DNA of 64,000 nucleotides from Tenggerimyces flavus. GTDB taxonomy: Bacteria > Actinomycetota > Actinomycetes > Propionibacteriales > Actinopolymorphaceae. The position numbers and the translations under genes are program-made. A model generated the notes under the pieces. The model saw nothing but the letters and a program-made list of their open reading frames with translations, was not told where the DNA came from and made no database searches. The stretch is taken from NCBI RefSeq assembly GCF_016907715.1, contig NZ_JAFBCM010000001.1:1674001-1738000 (forward strand), given 5' to 3'. Positions 53,756 through 61,498 of this stretch are shown here, one piece after another (position 1 is the first letter of the stretch; each line of letters opens with the position of its first letter).

Positions 53756-54892
53756 GTGACAACGACACTGCCCGCTCCCACCACCCGCCACCCGACGCAC
53801 GTCCCCGCCGAGCGCGACCGGGCGATCGACGCCCTGCGCGCGTTCTCGATCGTCGGCGTCGTGCTCGGCCACTGGCTGGTCACCGCGGTGGTGATCACGG
53901 GCTCCGGCTGGTCGGTCGCCAGCCCGCTCCAGCACGTGCCCGCGCTGACGCCGATCAGTTGGGTGCTCCAGACGCTCGCGCCGTTCTTCTTCGCGGCCGG
54001 GTTCGCCGCGGCGGTGAGTCTCCGCCGGCGGCCCGGCTGGCGTCAGTGGATCGCGAGCCGGTTCGCGAAGATCCTCGCTGGCGTGGGGATCCTGGTCGCG
54101 TTCTGGCTGCCGATCCTCGTCGCGCTGCTCGTGGGCGGGCTGCCGTTCGACACGTTGAAGAAGGCGGCGATGTTCGTGGTGTCGCCGCTGTGGTTCCTCG
54201 GCGTGCTCGCGGTCCTGATGGCCGCGACGCCGCTGCTGCGCGCCGCGGTCGCACGGTTCGGCGCGCCAGCCGCGATGCCGCTCGTCGCCGTGGTGGGGAT
54301 CGCCGACTTCCTGCAGTACGGGCCGATTCATGCCTCGGCGTTCGGTTGGGTCGCGATTCCCTGCGCATGGGCTGTTCCGTACGTGTTGGGCATCGCGTAC
54401 GCGGGTCGCGGGCTGCGCCACCGTGGGGTCGCGCTCGTCCTCGTCGCCGCCGGTGCTGCCGCCGCGTTCGTGCTCGTGTCGTACGCCGGCTACCCGCTCA
54501 GCATGGTCGGTGTCACCGGTGCGGAACGTTCGAACCTCAACCCACCTTCGCTGATGGCACTCGCGCTCGCCGCGATCCAGCTCGGCTTGTTCCTCCTCGT
54601 GCGCGACAAGTTGGACCGAGCGTCGCGATCGGTCGAGATGATGAACGCGTTCGCGATGCCGATCTACCTGTGGCACCAGAGCGCGCTGCTCATCACGGTC
54701 CTGGTCGGATCGGCTTTGGCGTCGGTGATTCCTGGGCTGATCGGGTCGCCGGAGTCAGTGAGCTGGGTCCTGCTTCGCCTTGCCTGGTTGCCGATTCTCG
54801 CGACGGTGCTCGGTGGCCTGCTGTTCGTGCTCAGCCGTCGGGGTCGCCGTCGTCCTCACGTCGACCTGCCGGGGCAGCGGGCCGCGGGCTGA
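53756..54892 (+). CDS. acyltransferase-3 family membrane protein
   Basis: A GTG at 53756 gives 378 residues with about ten membrane segments. RAIDALRAFSIVGVVLGHWLVTAV, with the catalytic-type His in GHW, and FFFAAGFAAAVSLRRR are typical of acyltransferase-3 proteins that O-acetylate exported sugars, lipids or peptides. The C-terminal FAMPIYLWHQSALLI motif also fits. Its 3' end overlaps the convergent AAA gene by 62 bp. Confidence 0.88.
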   Translation: MTTTLPAPTTRHPTHVPAERDRAIDALRAFSIVGVVLGHWLVTAVVITGSGWSVASPLQHVPALTPISWVLQTLAPFFFAAGFAAAVSLRRRPGWRQWIASRFAKILAGVGILVAFWLPILVALLVGGLPFDTLKKAAMFVVSPLWFLGVLAVLMAATPLLRAAVARFGAPAAMPLVAVVGIADFLQYGPIHASAFGWVAIPCAWAVPYVLGIAYAGRGLRHRGVALVLVAAGAAAAFVLVSYAGYPLSMVGVTGAERSNLNPPSLMALALAAIQLGLFLLVRDKLDRASRSVEMMNAFAMPIYLWHQSALLITVLVGSALASVIPGLIGSPESVSWVLLRLAWLPILATVLGGLLFVLSRRGRRRPHVDLPGQRAAG

Positions 54893-56603
54893 GCCGGTCG
54901 AGTCTTCCTTCCAGGTCGCGGTCGCCGGAGGCGCGGGACAGCTCACGGGACTGGTCCCGCATCCGGGCCGCGGCGGCGAGGTCGCCGCGGCGAACGGCCA
55001 CGCCGGACACCACCGCGAGTGCGCGGCCCCGGATTCGCGCGTCGCCGTGGGCCATCGCCAAAGCCTGCTCAGCGTAGGTGCTCGCCTGGTCGACGTCGCT
55101 CTCGTCCTCGAGCTCGCTCGCCGCCAGCTCGACGAGCACGGTGGCGCGGGTGAGGTCGGCGGCGTCCGATGGGAGAATCCGCAATGCCACAAGGAGATCC
55201 TCGTGTCCGTTCTCGTTCGCCCGCGTTTTCAGGCCGGCCCTGGCCAGCAGCATCCGAGCGGCGCGTTCGGGCTCCTTGCGTTCGTCGATCTCGGCCAACG
55301 CCTCGGTTGCGAACGCCTGCCCGCGGGTGGGGTCGCCGTCGGAGCGGCTGGTCTCGGCGGCCAGTTCGAGCACGTCGACGCGTTCGTGCCCGATCCGTTC
55401 GGCCGCGTCCGGGACGCGATCCCAGAGTTCCAGAACGCGTTCGAGCAGGCGCAGCTGCTCGCTGAAGCCGTACGACCGCGCCGCCGCGGCGGCCGCGCGC
55501 CACGCGGCAGCGAGTGCGCGACCGGGTTCGTCGGCGGCGTGCCAGTGGGTCGCGAGCTCGTGCGCGCGACCGTCGGCGAGCAGGGATGGCCGGTTGGTCA
55601 GTGCCCTCGCGCAGTTGGCGTGCAGCCGCACGCGCTCCTCGGCGGGAATGTCGGCGTACGCGGCCTCGTAGATCAGATGATGGCGGAACGAATATCCCGT
55701 GTCGGTCGTGATCAACAGTCCGCGATCGACCAACAGGTGAATCGGATTCTCCAACTCGGTCTCGCGTTTGCCCGCCGCCGCGGCGAGTAGACCGGGTCCG
55801 ACCTGCCGGCCGATCACGGCTGCAGCGTGCAGAACGGCGCGCGGACCGTCCGGGAGATTCCTCAAGCTGGCACGGAACAACTCGCACAACTCGGTGACCG
55901 AGTCGTCGCCCGCGGCCAGCAGCGCCTCGACGCGCAACGGGTTGCCGCGGCTGCGTTCGAAGGTCCGCTTCACGTTGGCCGGATCCGGCTCGCGGCCGAG
56001 GATGGACGCGACCTGCCTGCCCACCTCGTGACTGGAGAGTGGGCCGATCTCGACGGCGTTGTCGGCAGTGGTGCGGGTGATGCCGACGAGCAGAATCCCT
56101 GGCTGGGTGAGATGTTCGGACAGATGGGTCAGGAGCTCGCGGCTCGAGGTGTCGGCCCACTGGAGGTCCTCGACGATGAGTACGAGCGGACGGTCGGTGC
56201 TGACGTGGTCGAGGATGGTGCCGATCTCCTCGAACAGCTTGGCCTTTCCCTGCGTGTCGTCGCCGGCGCCGAGCTCGGGCAGCCAGTTTGCCAAGCTGCG
56301 TTGGGGTCCGGGGAGGATCTGTCGTACGACACTCGTGCCGATCTCGCGAACGAGCTGGCGGATCGTGCTGTGGAAGGGCGCGTACGGAACGCCGTCGCGG
56401 CAGCTGCCACGGAGCACGCGGACCGAACTGTCCAGCCGGCCGGCGAACTCCGCGACCAACCGCGTCTTCCCGATTCCGGCTTCTCCCGCAACCAGCACCA
56501 AACCGGGACCGTCCGCCGCCGCACGATGGAAGGCCTCGGTGAGTTGCGACAACTCGACCGTTCGACCTACGAAGACGGGACTGACGACGCGACCAACCAC
56601 CAA
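54831..56603 (-). CDS. AAA-ATPase/TPR protein, LAL-like without LuxR HTH
   Basis: The 590-residue protein starts VSPVFVGRTVELSQLTEAF with Walker A LVAGEAGIGKTRLVAEF and Walker B LVLIVEDLQWADTSS. A winged-helix/TPR region follows to the end (RALAAAWRAAAAAARSYGFSEQLRLLERVLELWDRV, then YAEQALAMAHGDARIRGRAL). This is the AAA_16 and TPR part of LAL-type regulators, which are normally over 850 residues and end with a LuxR HTH. Here the chain ends with ASGDRDLEGRLDRLSPRPAAPAGRREDDGDPDG and no HTH is present. It may regulate through a partner or bind ligand only. Confidence 0.85.
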   Translation of the reverse strand: MVVGRVVSPVFVGRTVELSQLTEAFHRAAADGPGLVLVAGEAGIGKTRLVAEFAGRLDSSVRVLRGSCRDGVPYAPFHSTIRQLVREIGTSVVRQILPGPQRSLANWLPELGAGDDTQGKAKLFEEIGTILDHVSTDRPLVLIVEDLQWADTSSRELLTHLSEHLTQPGILLVGITRTTADNAVEIGPLSSHEVGRQVASILGREPDPANVKRTFERSRGNPLRVEALLAAGDDSVTELCELFRASLRNLPDGPRAVLHAAAVIGRQVGPGLLAAAAGKRETELENPIHLLVDRGLLITTDTGYSFRHHLIYEAAYADIPAEERVRLHANCARALTNRPSLLADGRAHELATHWHAADEPGRALAAAWRAAAAAARSYGFSEQLRLLERVLELWDRVPDAAERIGHERVDVLELAAETSRSDGDPTRGQAFATEALAEIDERKEPERAARMLLARAGLKTRANENGHEDLLVALRILPSDAADLTRATVLVELAASELEDESDVDQASTYAEQALAMAHGDARIRGRALAVVSGVAVRRGDLAAAARMRDQSRELSRASGDRDLEGRLDRLSPRPAAPAGRREDDGDPDG

Positions 56604-57366
56604 GACATCATGTCACCCTGAACCGCTTTCCCGCGCCCTCCGCACACCTCCATTACGCAGGATCGACCACGAACTCGAGTGCCGCGAGGATCCTCCCCGC
56701 GCGAAACGAGTGGGACCGGCCGGACCTGCTCGAGATTCGGGCCGATGGTGGCGAACAACTCGACCGGTAGCCAGCGACTCAGCTGGGCCGAAGCGTAGAA
56801 GGCGGGGAGTTCTCGGCGAACGATCGCCGGCGCCCACCTACCGAGGACGCATGGGCCTGAAACGGAGTAGAGCGACGAGGTCGCATCCGCCCAAGCCGAG
56901 GCGAAACCGTCTTCACCGGCATGAGCGAACTTGCCCTGGTACGGCTCGTACTCTCCGAATCGTCTGCGCAGCGCCTCACATGTGGGCGTGCTGGTCTTCT
57001 CCTCCTCGCAGTTGCCTTGCCCTGCTGTGTTTGGGCGGGCTGGCTGGTCGGGCTGTGGCGGCGGTCGATTGTGGTGGCCGGTCCGGGGCGCGTCAAGGGC
57101 GCCTCTCTGGGGCGCTTCGCGGAGGAGAGAGGCGTCGCTTCGCGACCGCTTTGCGGCCCTTGACTCGCCCCGGCCCGGCCACCTGTTTTTCACGCGCCGC
57201 CCCTGCCCCCGGAACAGGGTCCCGGGCAAGGCCTGCCTGCGCCTTGGGTCTGTGGCCGTGTTGCGGTTGCTTGTGGAGCCTTCGGCTTCTTGTGGTGGCG
57301 GATGATGTCGGGAGGTTTCCCTTGCCGGGTTGGGCATTAAGCCGATCCGGCTGGTAGAATTGCGCT
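56604..57366. other. long intergenic region with nested hairpin
   Basis: This 763-bp gap between the leftward AAA gene and the DUF222-HNH gene shows no convincing gene. It contains a nested inverted repeat at 57082-57172. Confidence 0.45.
57082..57172. repeat. nested inverted repeat upstream of DUF222-HNH gene
   Basis: Outer arms CCGGGGCGCGTCAAGGGC (57082-57099) and GCCCTTGACTCGCCCCGG (57155-57172) pair at 17 of 18 positions. Inner arms GCCTCTCT (57100-57107) and AGAGAGGC (57125-57132) are perfect. Confidence 0.7.
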
Positions 57367-58620
57367 ATGGAATCGACCACCTGCTCGAACACCACCGGCA
57401 CCGCCGCCGGTGCTGCGGCATGGTCGATGTCCGACGCCGACCTCGCCACCGCACTCCTCGACAACCAGGCGGCCCTCAACCAACACGAAGCCCGCCGGCT
57501 CGAGCTCATCCGCGAGGCCGACGCCCGCAACCTCGCCGTGTCGGCGGGTGCGGCGAACACGGCGCAGTGGGTGGCCGGCGTCCTTCGTGTTCCTTCGGCT
57601 GAGGCCGGGGCGATGGTGAAGCTGGCCTCTCATCTCGACGCCGAGCTTCCTGCGACCGCGCGAGCGTTGGCTGAGGGTGAGATTTCTGTTCCGCATGCGC
57701 GGGTGATCTCGCGGGTGGTGCAGCTGCTGCCTTCCCACATTTCGACACCCGAGCTGCGCTCGGAGGTGGAGGCGACGCTGCTGAAGGGGGCCGTCACCTT
57801 CGACCCCGCCACGCTGCGGCAGGTCGGGAACCGGTTGTTGGAGACCGTCGCTCCCGATCTTGCCGACCAGGTCCTGGAGTTGAAGCTCAAACAGGAAGAG
57901 GCCAGCGCCGAACGGGATCGGTTCCTGCGCATGTCCTTCGACGCCACGTCGGGGACGTGGCGGGTCACCGCCCGGCTGCCGAAGGTGGTCGGGGAGCGAC
58001 TCAAGCTGGTTCTCGATCCGTTGGCGGCGCCGCAGCCTGGACCCGACGGACGTGACACCCGGTTCCCCGAGCAGCGCAATGTGGATGCTTTGGACGAGGC
58101 CTGCCGGCGGTTGTTGACTGAGCGGTTGGTGCCTTCCCATGGTGGGAACCCGACCCAGCTGGTGGTGACCGTCACCCAGACTGGTGGGCGGACTCTGCAC
58201 ACCGGGATCGAGCTGTCCCGCAAACTTGTCGAGCAGCTGATGTGTGAGGCGGACCGCACCTACTTGGTGAAGCCTGAGGATCAGCCTGGCAGAGTCAGCA
58301 TCCTCACCGACACCCAGCAGCGACTCTTCCAAGGCAAACTCCGCCGCATCCTCGAACTCCGCGACGGTGGCTGTGCGTTCCCCGGCTGTGACCGGCCACC
58401 AGGCTGGTGCCACGCCCACCACGTTGTCCCGTGGAGTAAGGGCGGACCCACCACCCGCGACAACGGGGTACTGCTGTGTGGGTATCACCACCGCCTGATC
58501 CACCAAGGCGCGTGGCAAGTCCGCATCGCGCTCGACGGGTTACCGGAGTTCTTACCCCCGGACTGGATCGACTCCCAGCGCCGACCACTCCGCAACCACC
58601 GCCTCACCCCGGCCGCCTAA
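57367..58620 (+). CDS. DUF222 and HNH endonuclease domain protein (13E12 type)
   Basis: The 417-residue protein has an N-terminal DUF222 region (about 25-320: LLDNQAALNQHEARRLELIREADARNLAVSAGAANTAQWVAGVLRVPSAEAGAMVKLAS ... ALAEGEISVPHARVISRVVQLLP) and a C-terminal HNH nuclease. Its motifs are CAFPGCDRPPGWCHAHHVVPWSKGGPTTRDNGVLLCGYHHRLIH, with two Cys pairs for zinc and the HH catalytic core. Such genes are multicopy in actinobacterial genomes and suspected to be mobile; their function is not settled. It is flanked by the nested hairpin upstream and the 74-bp palindromic repeat downstream. Confidence 0.92.
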   Translation: MESTTCSNTTGTAAGAAAWSMSDADLATALLDNQAALNQHEARRLELIREADARNLAVSAGAANTAQWVAGVLRVPSAEAGAMVKLASHLDAELPATARALAEGEISVPHARVISRVVQLLPSHISTPELRSEVEATLLKGAVTFDPATLRQVGNRLLETVAPDLADQVLELKLKQEEASAERDRFLRMSFDATSGTWRVTARLPKVVGERLKLVLDPLAAPQPGPDGRDTRFPEQRNVDALDEACRRLLTERLVPSHGGNPTQLVVTVTQTGGRTLHTGIELSRKLVEQLMCEADRTYLVKPEDQPGRVSILTDTQQRLFQGKLRRILELRDGGCAFPGCDRPPGWCHAHHVVPWSKGGPTTRDNGVLLCGYHHRLIHQGAWQVRIALDGLPEFLPPDWIDSQRRPLRNHRLTPAA

Positions 58621-58670
58621 CCATGGCCGGGGCCGGCGGAGCGCGCCGCCCGCCAGCGGTCACCTCACAC

Positions 58671-58744
58671 GGCCAACCACCCCTCTACCTGCCGTCCACC
58701 CCACGTAAAGGGGCCAATGATCATGTGAACATGATCATTGGCCC
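58671..58744. repeat. 74-bp palindromic intergenic repeat, copy 2
   Basis: Matches 39251-39324 at 65 of 74 positions. The hairpin arms (58711-58726, GGGCCAATGATCATGT, and its complement at 58729-58744) are perfect around a 2-nt centre. It lies between two convergent genes, as expected for a two-way terminator. Confidence 0.85.
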
Positions 58745-58786
58745 GGGCCGGACCGGTCGAACCCACCACCAGACGCAGGATCGAGG

Positions 58787-59572
58787 CTAGCCCCAGTTTT
58801 CGCTGCCGGTGAAGGGCAGATGGGATCCCTCGACGTACTTCGGCCGGGACTGATACGGGTTCACGCCGGGCTCGCCGCGCAGGTGGAAGGCGCTCGGCCA
58901 CGGGGGCTCGTCGGTCACGATCCGCGTGGACGTGGGGATGTAGCGGATCGTCAGTCCGCACCGGCGGTTGGGCGAGGTGTTGGCGTTGCTGCCGTGCACG
59001 ATGTTCGGGTGGTGGACCTCGACGTCGCCGGGCGCGAGCACCATGTCGGCGGCGTCCTCTTCCTTGACGTCGACCGCGATCTCCTTACCCAGAACGCTTT
59101 CCACGTCGTTGTTGTCGCGCATCTCGTCGACGCCGTGCTTGTGGCTGCCGGGCACGACGCGGACGCAGCCGTTCTCCGGCGTCGAGTGGTCGACGGCCAG
59201 CCAGAGCGTCACGACCGACATCGGCTCGAGCGGCCAGAAGGCGGCGTCCTGGTGCCAGAGCACGGGCTGGCCGGAGAACGCCGGCTTGGAGATGTAGTGG
59301 GACGCGAACAGCGCGATGTTCGGGCCGATGAAGATCTCTGCGAGGTCGAGCAGCCGATCGTCGCTGACCAGGCGGACCCAGAACGGGTCGTTGGGCATCA
59401 GGGTGTTGCCGAGCTGCTCGCCGCGGAGCTCGGGGTGCTTGGCCTGGAGCCACTCGACGTGCGCGTTCACTTCCTTGATCAGGTCGGAGTCGACGACGTT
59501 CTTGAAGATGACGTACCCGTCGCGGTCGTACTTCTCGAGGACCTCTCGTCGATCGGCCGTGATGGTGGTCAT
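58787..59572 (-). CDS. phytanoyl-CoA dioxygenase family (PhyH) protein
   Basis: The 261-residue enzyme belongs to the Fe(II)/2-oxoglutarate oxygenases. The double-stranded beta-helix has the metal triad His107-x-Asp109 (WHQDAAFW) and a distal His in HHPNIVHGSNANTS (His193), with the 2-oxoglutarate-binding Arg in the following RRCGLTIRYIP. The N-terminal YDRDGYVIFKNVV is typical. It hydroxylates an unknown substrate. It is divergent from an AraC-type regulator 74 bp away, which probably controls it. Confidence 0.9.
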   Translation of the reverse strand: MTTITADRREVLEKYDRDGYVIFKNVVDSDLIKEVNAHVEWLQAKHPELRGEQLGNTLMPNDPFWVRLVSDDRLLDLAEIFIGPNIALFASHYISKPAFSGQPVLWHQDAAFWPLEPMSVVTLWLAVDHSTPENGCVRVVPGSHKHGVDEMRDNNDVESVLGKEIAVDVKEEDAADMVLAPGDVEVHHPNIVHGSNANTSPNRRCGLTIRYIPTSTRIVTDEPPWPSAFHLRGEPGVNPYQSRPKYVEGSHLPFTGSENWG

Positions 59573-59646
59573 GGCTGCCCTTTCGTCGGTTACGGCTATG
59601 GTGCGTTCGCCGCAGACCGCTGGGCTATCACTAGAGATGCAGGAAC

Positions 59647-60498
59647 ATGTACTTTCTTGATGTGGCCGCGACCCTGTTGAACTTCGAAGCGCACGCGCTG
59701 GGACGGCCGTTCCACGCGGCTTCGGTCAGCTTCGGCCCGCGGGCGGCGGCCTCGCCGCACGGGCATGCGGACTTCTTCGAGTTCATGGCGGTGGTGTCGG
59801 GAACGGGCGGGCACCGGCTGGCCGACGGCGGTGCGCGGCCGTTGTCGGCGGGCGATCTGGTGCTGGTACGGCCGCGGGACGAGCATCTGATCTACGGTTC
59901 GCCGCCAGCGGGGATGACGTTCGTGAACGTGGCCTTCGCGGCGGATGCGTGGCGGTCGTTCGTGGACCTGACCGGGGTGGACGGGCGGGAGCGGGAGGCC
60001 TCACCACCGTGCACGTCGGTGCCGTTGGCGGCGCTCACGTCGGTGTTCGACGGGGCCTTGGACGCCTTCGGCCGGCGGCCGACGATGCTGGACCTGGTGC
60101 GGTTCTGGTCGGGCGCGATCGAGCTGATGGCGGACGCGCCGGAGCCGTACGAGACCGCGGGCCGGCCCGAGTGGCTGACCAGGGCGTGCCTCGCGATGCG
60201 CCGCGAGTCCAACCTCCGTGGCGGCGTCCCCAGGCTGCTCGAGCTGGCCTCGGTGAGCCCGGCGCACCTGTCCCGGTCGATGCGCCTGCACAACGGCGTG
60301 ACGCCGACCCAGTTCGTGGCGTCGCTGCGGTTGGAGCACGCCGCGACACTGCTCGCGGCAGGGTCGGCGACGGTGACGGAGATCGCCTACCGGTGCGGCT
60401 TCTCCAGCCAGAGCTACTTCACCCGGTGCTTCCGCGACGCCCACGGCCTGTCGCCCCGCACGTTCCGCCAACAAGCCCGCCGTGCCTTCGTCCCATGA
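59647..60498 (+). CDS. AraC-family regulator with cupin sensor
   Basis: The 283-residue protein has a cupin-like N-terminal domain (SVSFGPRAAASPHGHADFFEFMAVVSGTGGHRL ... LSAGDLVLVRPRDEHLIYG) and a C-terminal AraC double helix-turn-helix (about 185-280: RLLELASVSPAHLSRSMRLHNGVTPTQFVASLRLEHAATLLAAGSATVTEIAYRCGFSSQSYFTRCFRDAHGLSPRTFRQ). It likely binds sugar or a related ligand and activates the divergent PhyH gene. Confidence 0.92.
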   Translation: MYFLDVAATLLNFEAHALGRPFHAASVSFGPRAAASPHGHADFFEFMAVVSGTGGHRLADGGARPLSAGDLVLVRPRDEHLIYGSPPAGMTFVNVAFAADAWRSFVDLTGVDGREREASPPCTSVPLAALTSVFDGALDAFGRRPTMLDLVRFWSGAIELMADAPEPYETAGRPEWLTRACLAMRRESNLRGGVPRLLELASVSPAHLSRSMRLHNGVTPTQFVASLRLEHAATLLAAGSATVTEIAYRCGFSSQSYFTRCFRDAHGLSPRTFRQQARRAFVP

Positions 60499-60691
60499 TC
60501 CTGCGGCGTTCGCTGAGGAGTTCGTTCGCATGCCGGGGGATGCGTGGGACGTGGTCGGCCGGTGGACAAGTGGACGGGCGATCTCGTCGCGCCGGTTGAG
60601 GTCGGTGGCACGCAACGTTCCCTGCTGGCGTGGCTGCTCGGCCGATCCCGCGGCGACGATTTGCGCGCGACGGGCCTCCTCCCGGACGTTG

Positions 60692-61318
60692 TTACTGGTT
60701 GAGGAAGTGCAGAGCGGTCCAGCGTCGTTCGTACTCGCCGAGCCAGAGGGTTGGGGCGTGGCGTTCCACTGCGGCTTGGAGGTCGTGGCGGTCGCCGCTG
60801 GCGAGGAGGACGTAGCGCACGCGGTCGGTGGGGAGGTCTGGCCTGGGTGCGGGCTCGGTGGCCGACCACGGAGCCAGGGACTCGGGGCGGGTGCCGCGGA
60901 GGAAGACCTCGAGGGCGAAGTTCTTGCGGATCGCCAGCGACGAGCCCGCCACGGCGACCGCGGTGGGTGGGTGCAGGTAGCCGATTCCCACACCAGCGAT
61001 CTCCGACCATGGGACCAGCGTCTGCTGCGGCCCCCGGACGTACCAGACGCCCGACGCGTCCAGTGCCACCGCGGGGAGGCCAGCGCCACCGCCGATCAGA
61101 CGGCGCACCAGAACGACCACGAAGAGCAGCAGCAAGCCCAAGAACAGCCCGGTGAAGAGACCGCCGATCACCCGCTCCACACCGTCCCAGTACGTCAGGA
61201 ACGCATGCACTCCCAAAGCCACGAAGCACCCGAGAAGCAGCGCCCCGAGCAGTGGCACGACCACGTGCCGTCCGTCCGAACGGCGGGACCACACGGCATC
61301 GGCGGCGGGAGCGGACAT
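60692..61318 (-). CDS. two-helix membrane protein with PH-like domain
   Basis: The 208-residue protein has two membrane segments (VVPLLGALLLGCFVALGVHAFL and VIGGLFTGLFLGLLLLFVVVLVRRLIG). A beta-rich domain follows (ALDASGVWYVRGPQQTLVPWSEIAGVGIGYLHP) that resembles a bacterial PH domain with its typical W-x-E-I pattern. A role in membrane or lipid sensing is possible but unproven. It is a single gene. Confidence 0.75.
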   Translation of the reverse strand: MSAPAADAVWSRRSDGRHVVVPLLGALLLGCFVALGVHAFLTYWDGVERVIGGLFTGLFLGLLLLFVVVLVRRLIGGGAGLPAVALDASGVWYVRGPQQTLVPWSEIAGVGIGYLHPPTAVAVAGSSLAIRKNFALEVFLRGTRPESLAPWSATEPAPRPDLPTDRVRYVLLASGDRHDLQAAVERHAPTLWLGEYERRWTALHFLNQ

Positions 61319-61462
61319 AACGCGAAGAATAGGGCCATCCGTTGAGAGTCCCGTGAAAGGTCGGTGAATGGTCCGGCCGCCAAGCTGGGAAACGCGCCGG
61401 GCATTGCGCGGAAGGAGTACGACGTGAAGCGAGCCATGCCGCTCGGTTCCCGCGTCGGTTAG

Positions 61463-61494
61463 GACAGGGGGACAGGGGGACAGGGGGACAGGGG
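61463..61494. repeat. four tandem copies of GACAGGGG
   Basis: The 8-bp unit GACAGGGG is repeated four times without a break, 5 bp after the stop of the leftward BTAD-type gene. A slippage-prone microsatellite; no function is evident. Confidence 0.8.
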
Positions 61495-61498
61495 GAGA

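Noticed and set aside
56921-57305. Short frames before the DUF222-HNH gene
   Set aside because: They run through the nested inverted repeat and encode low-complexity sequence; no start signal or family.
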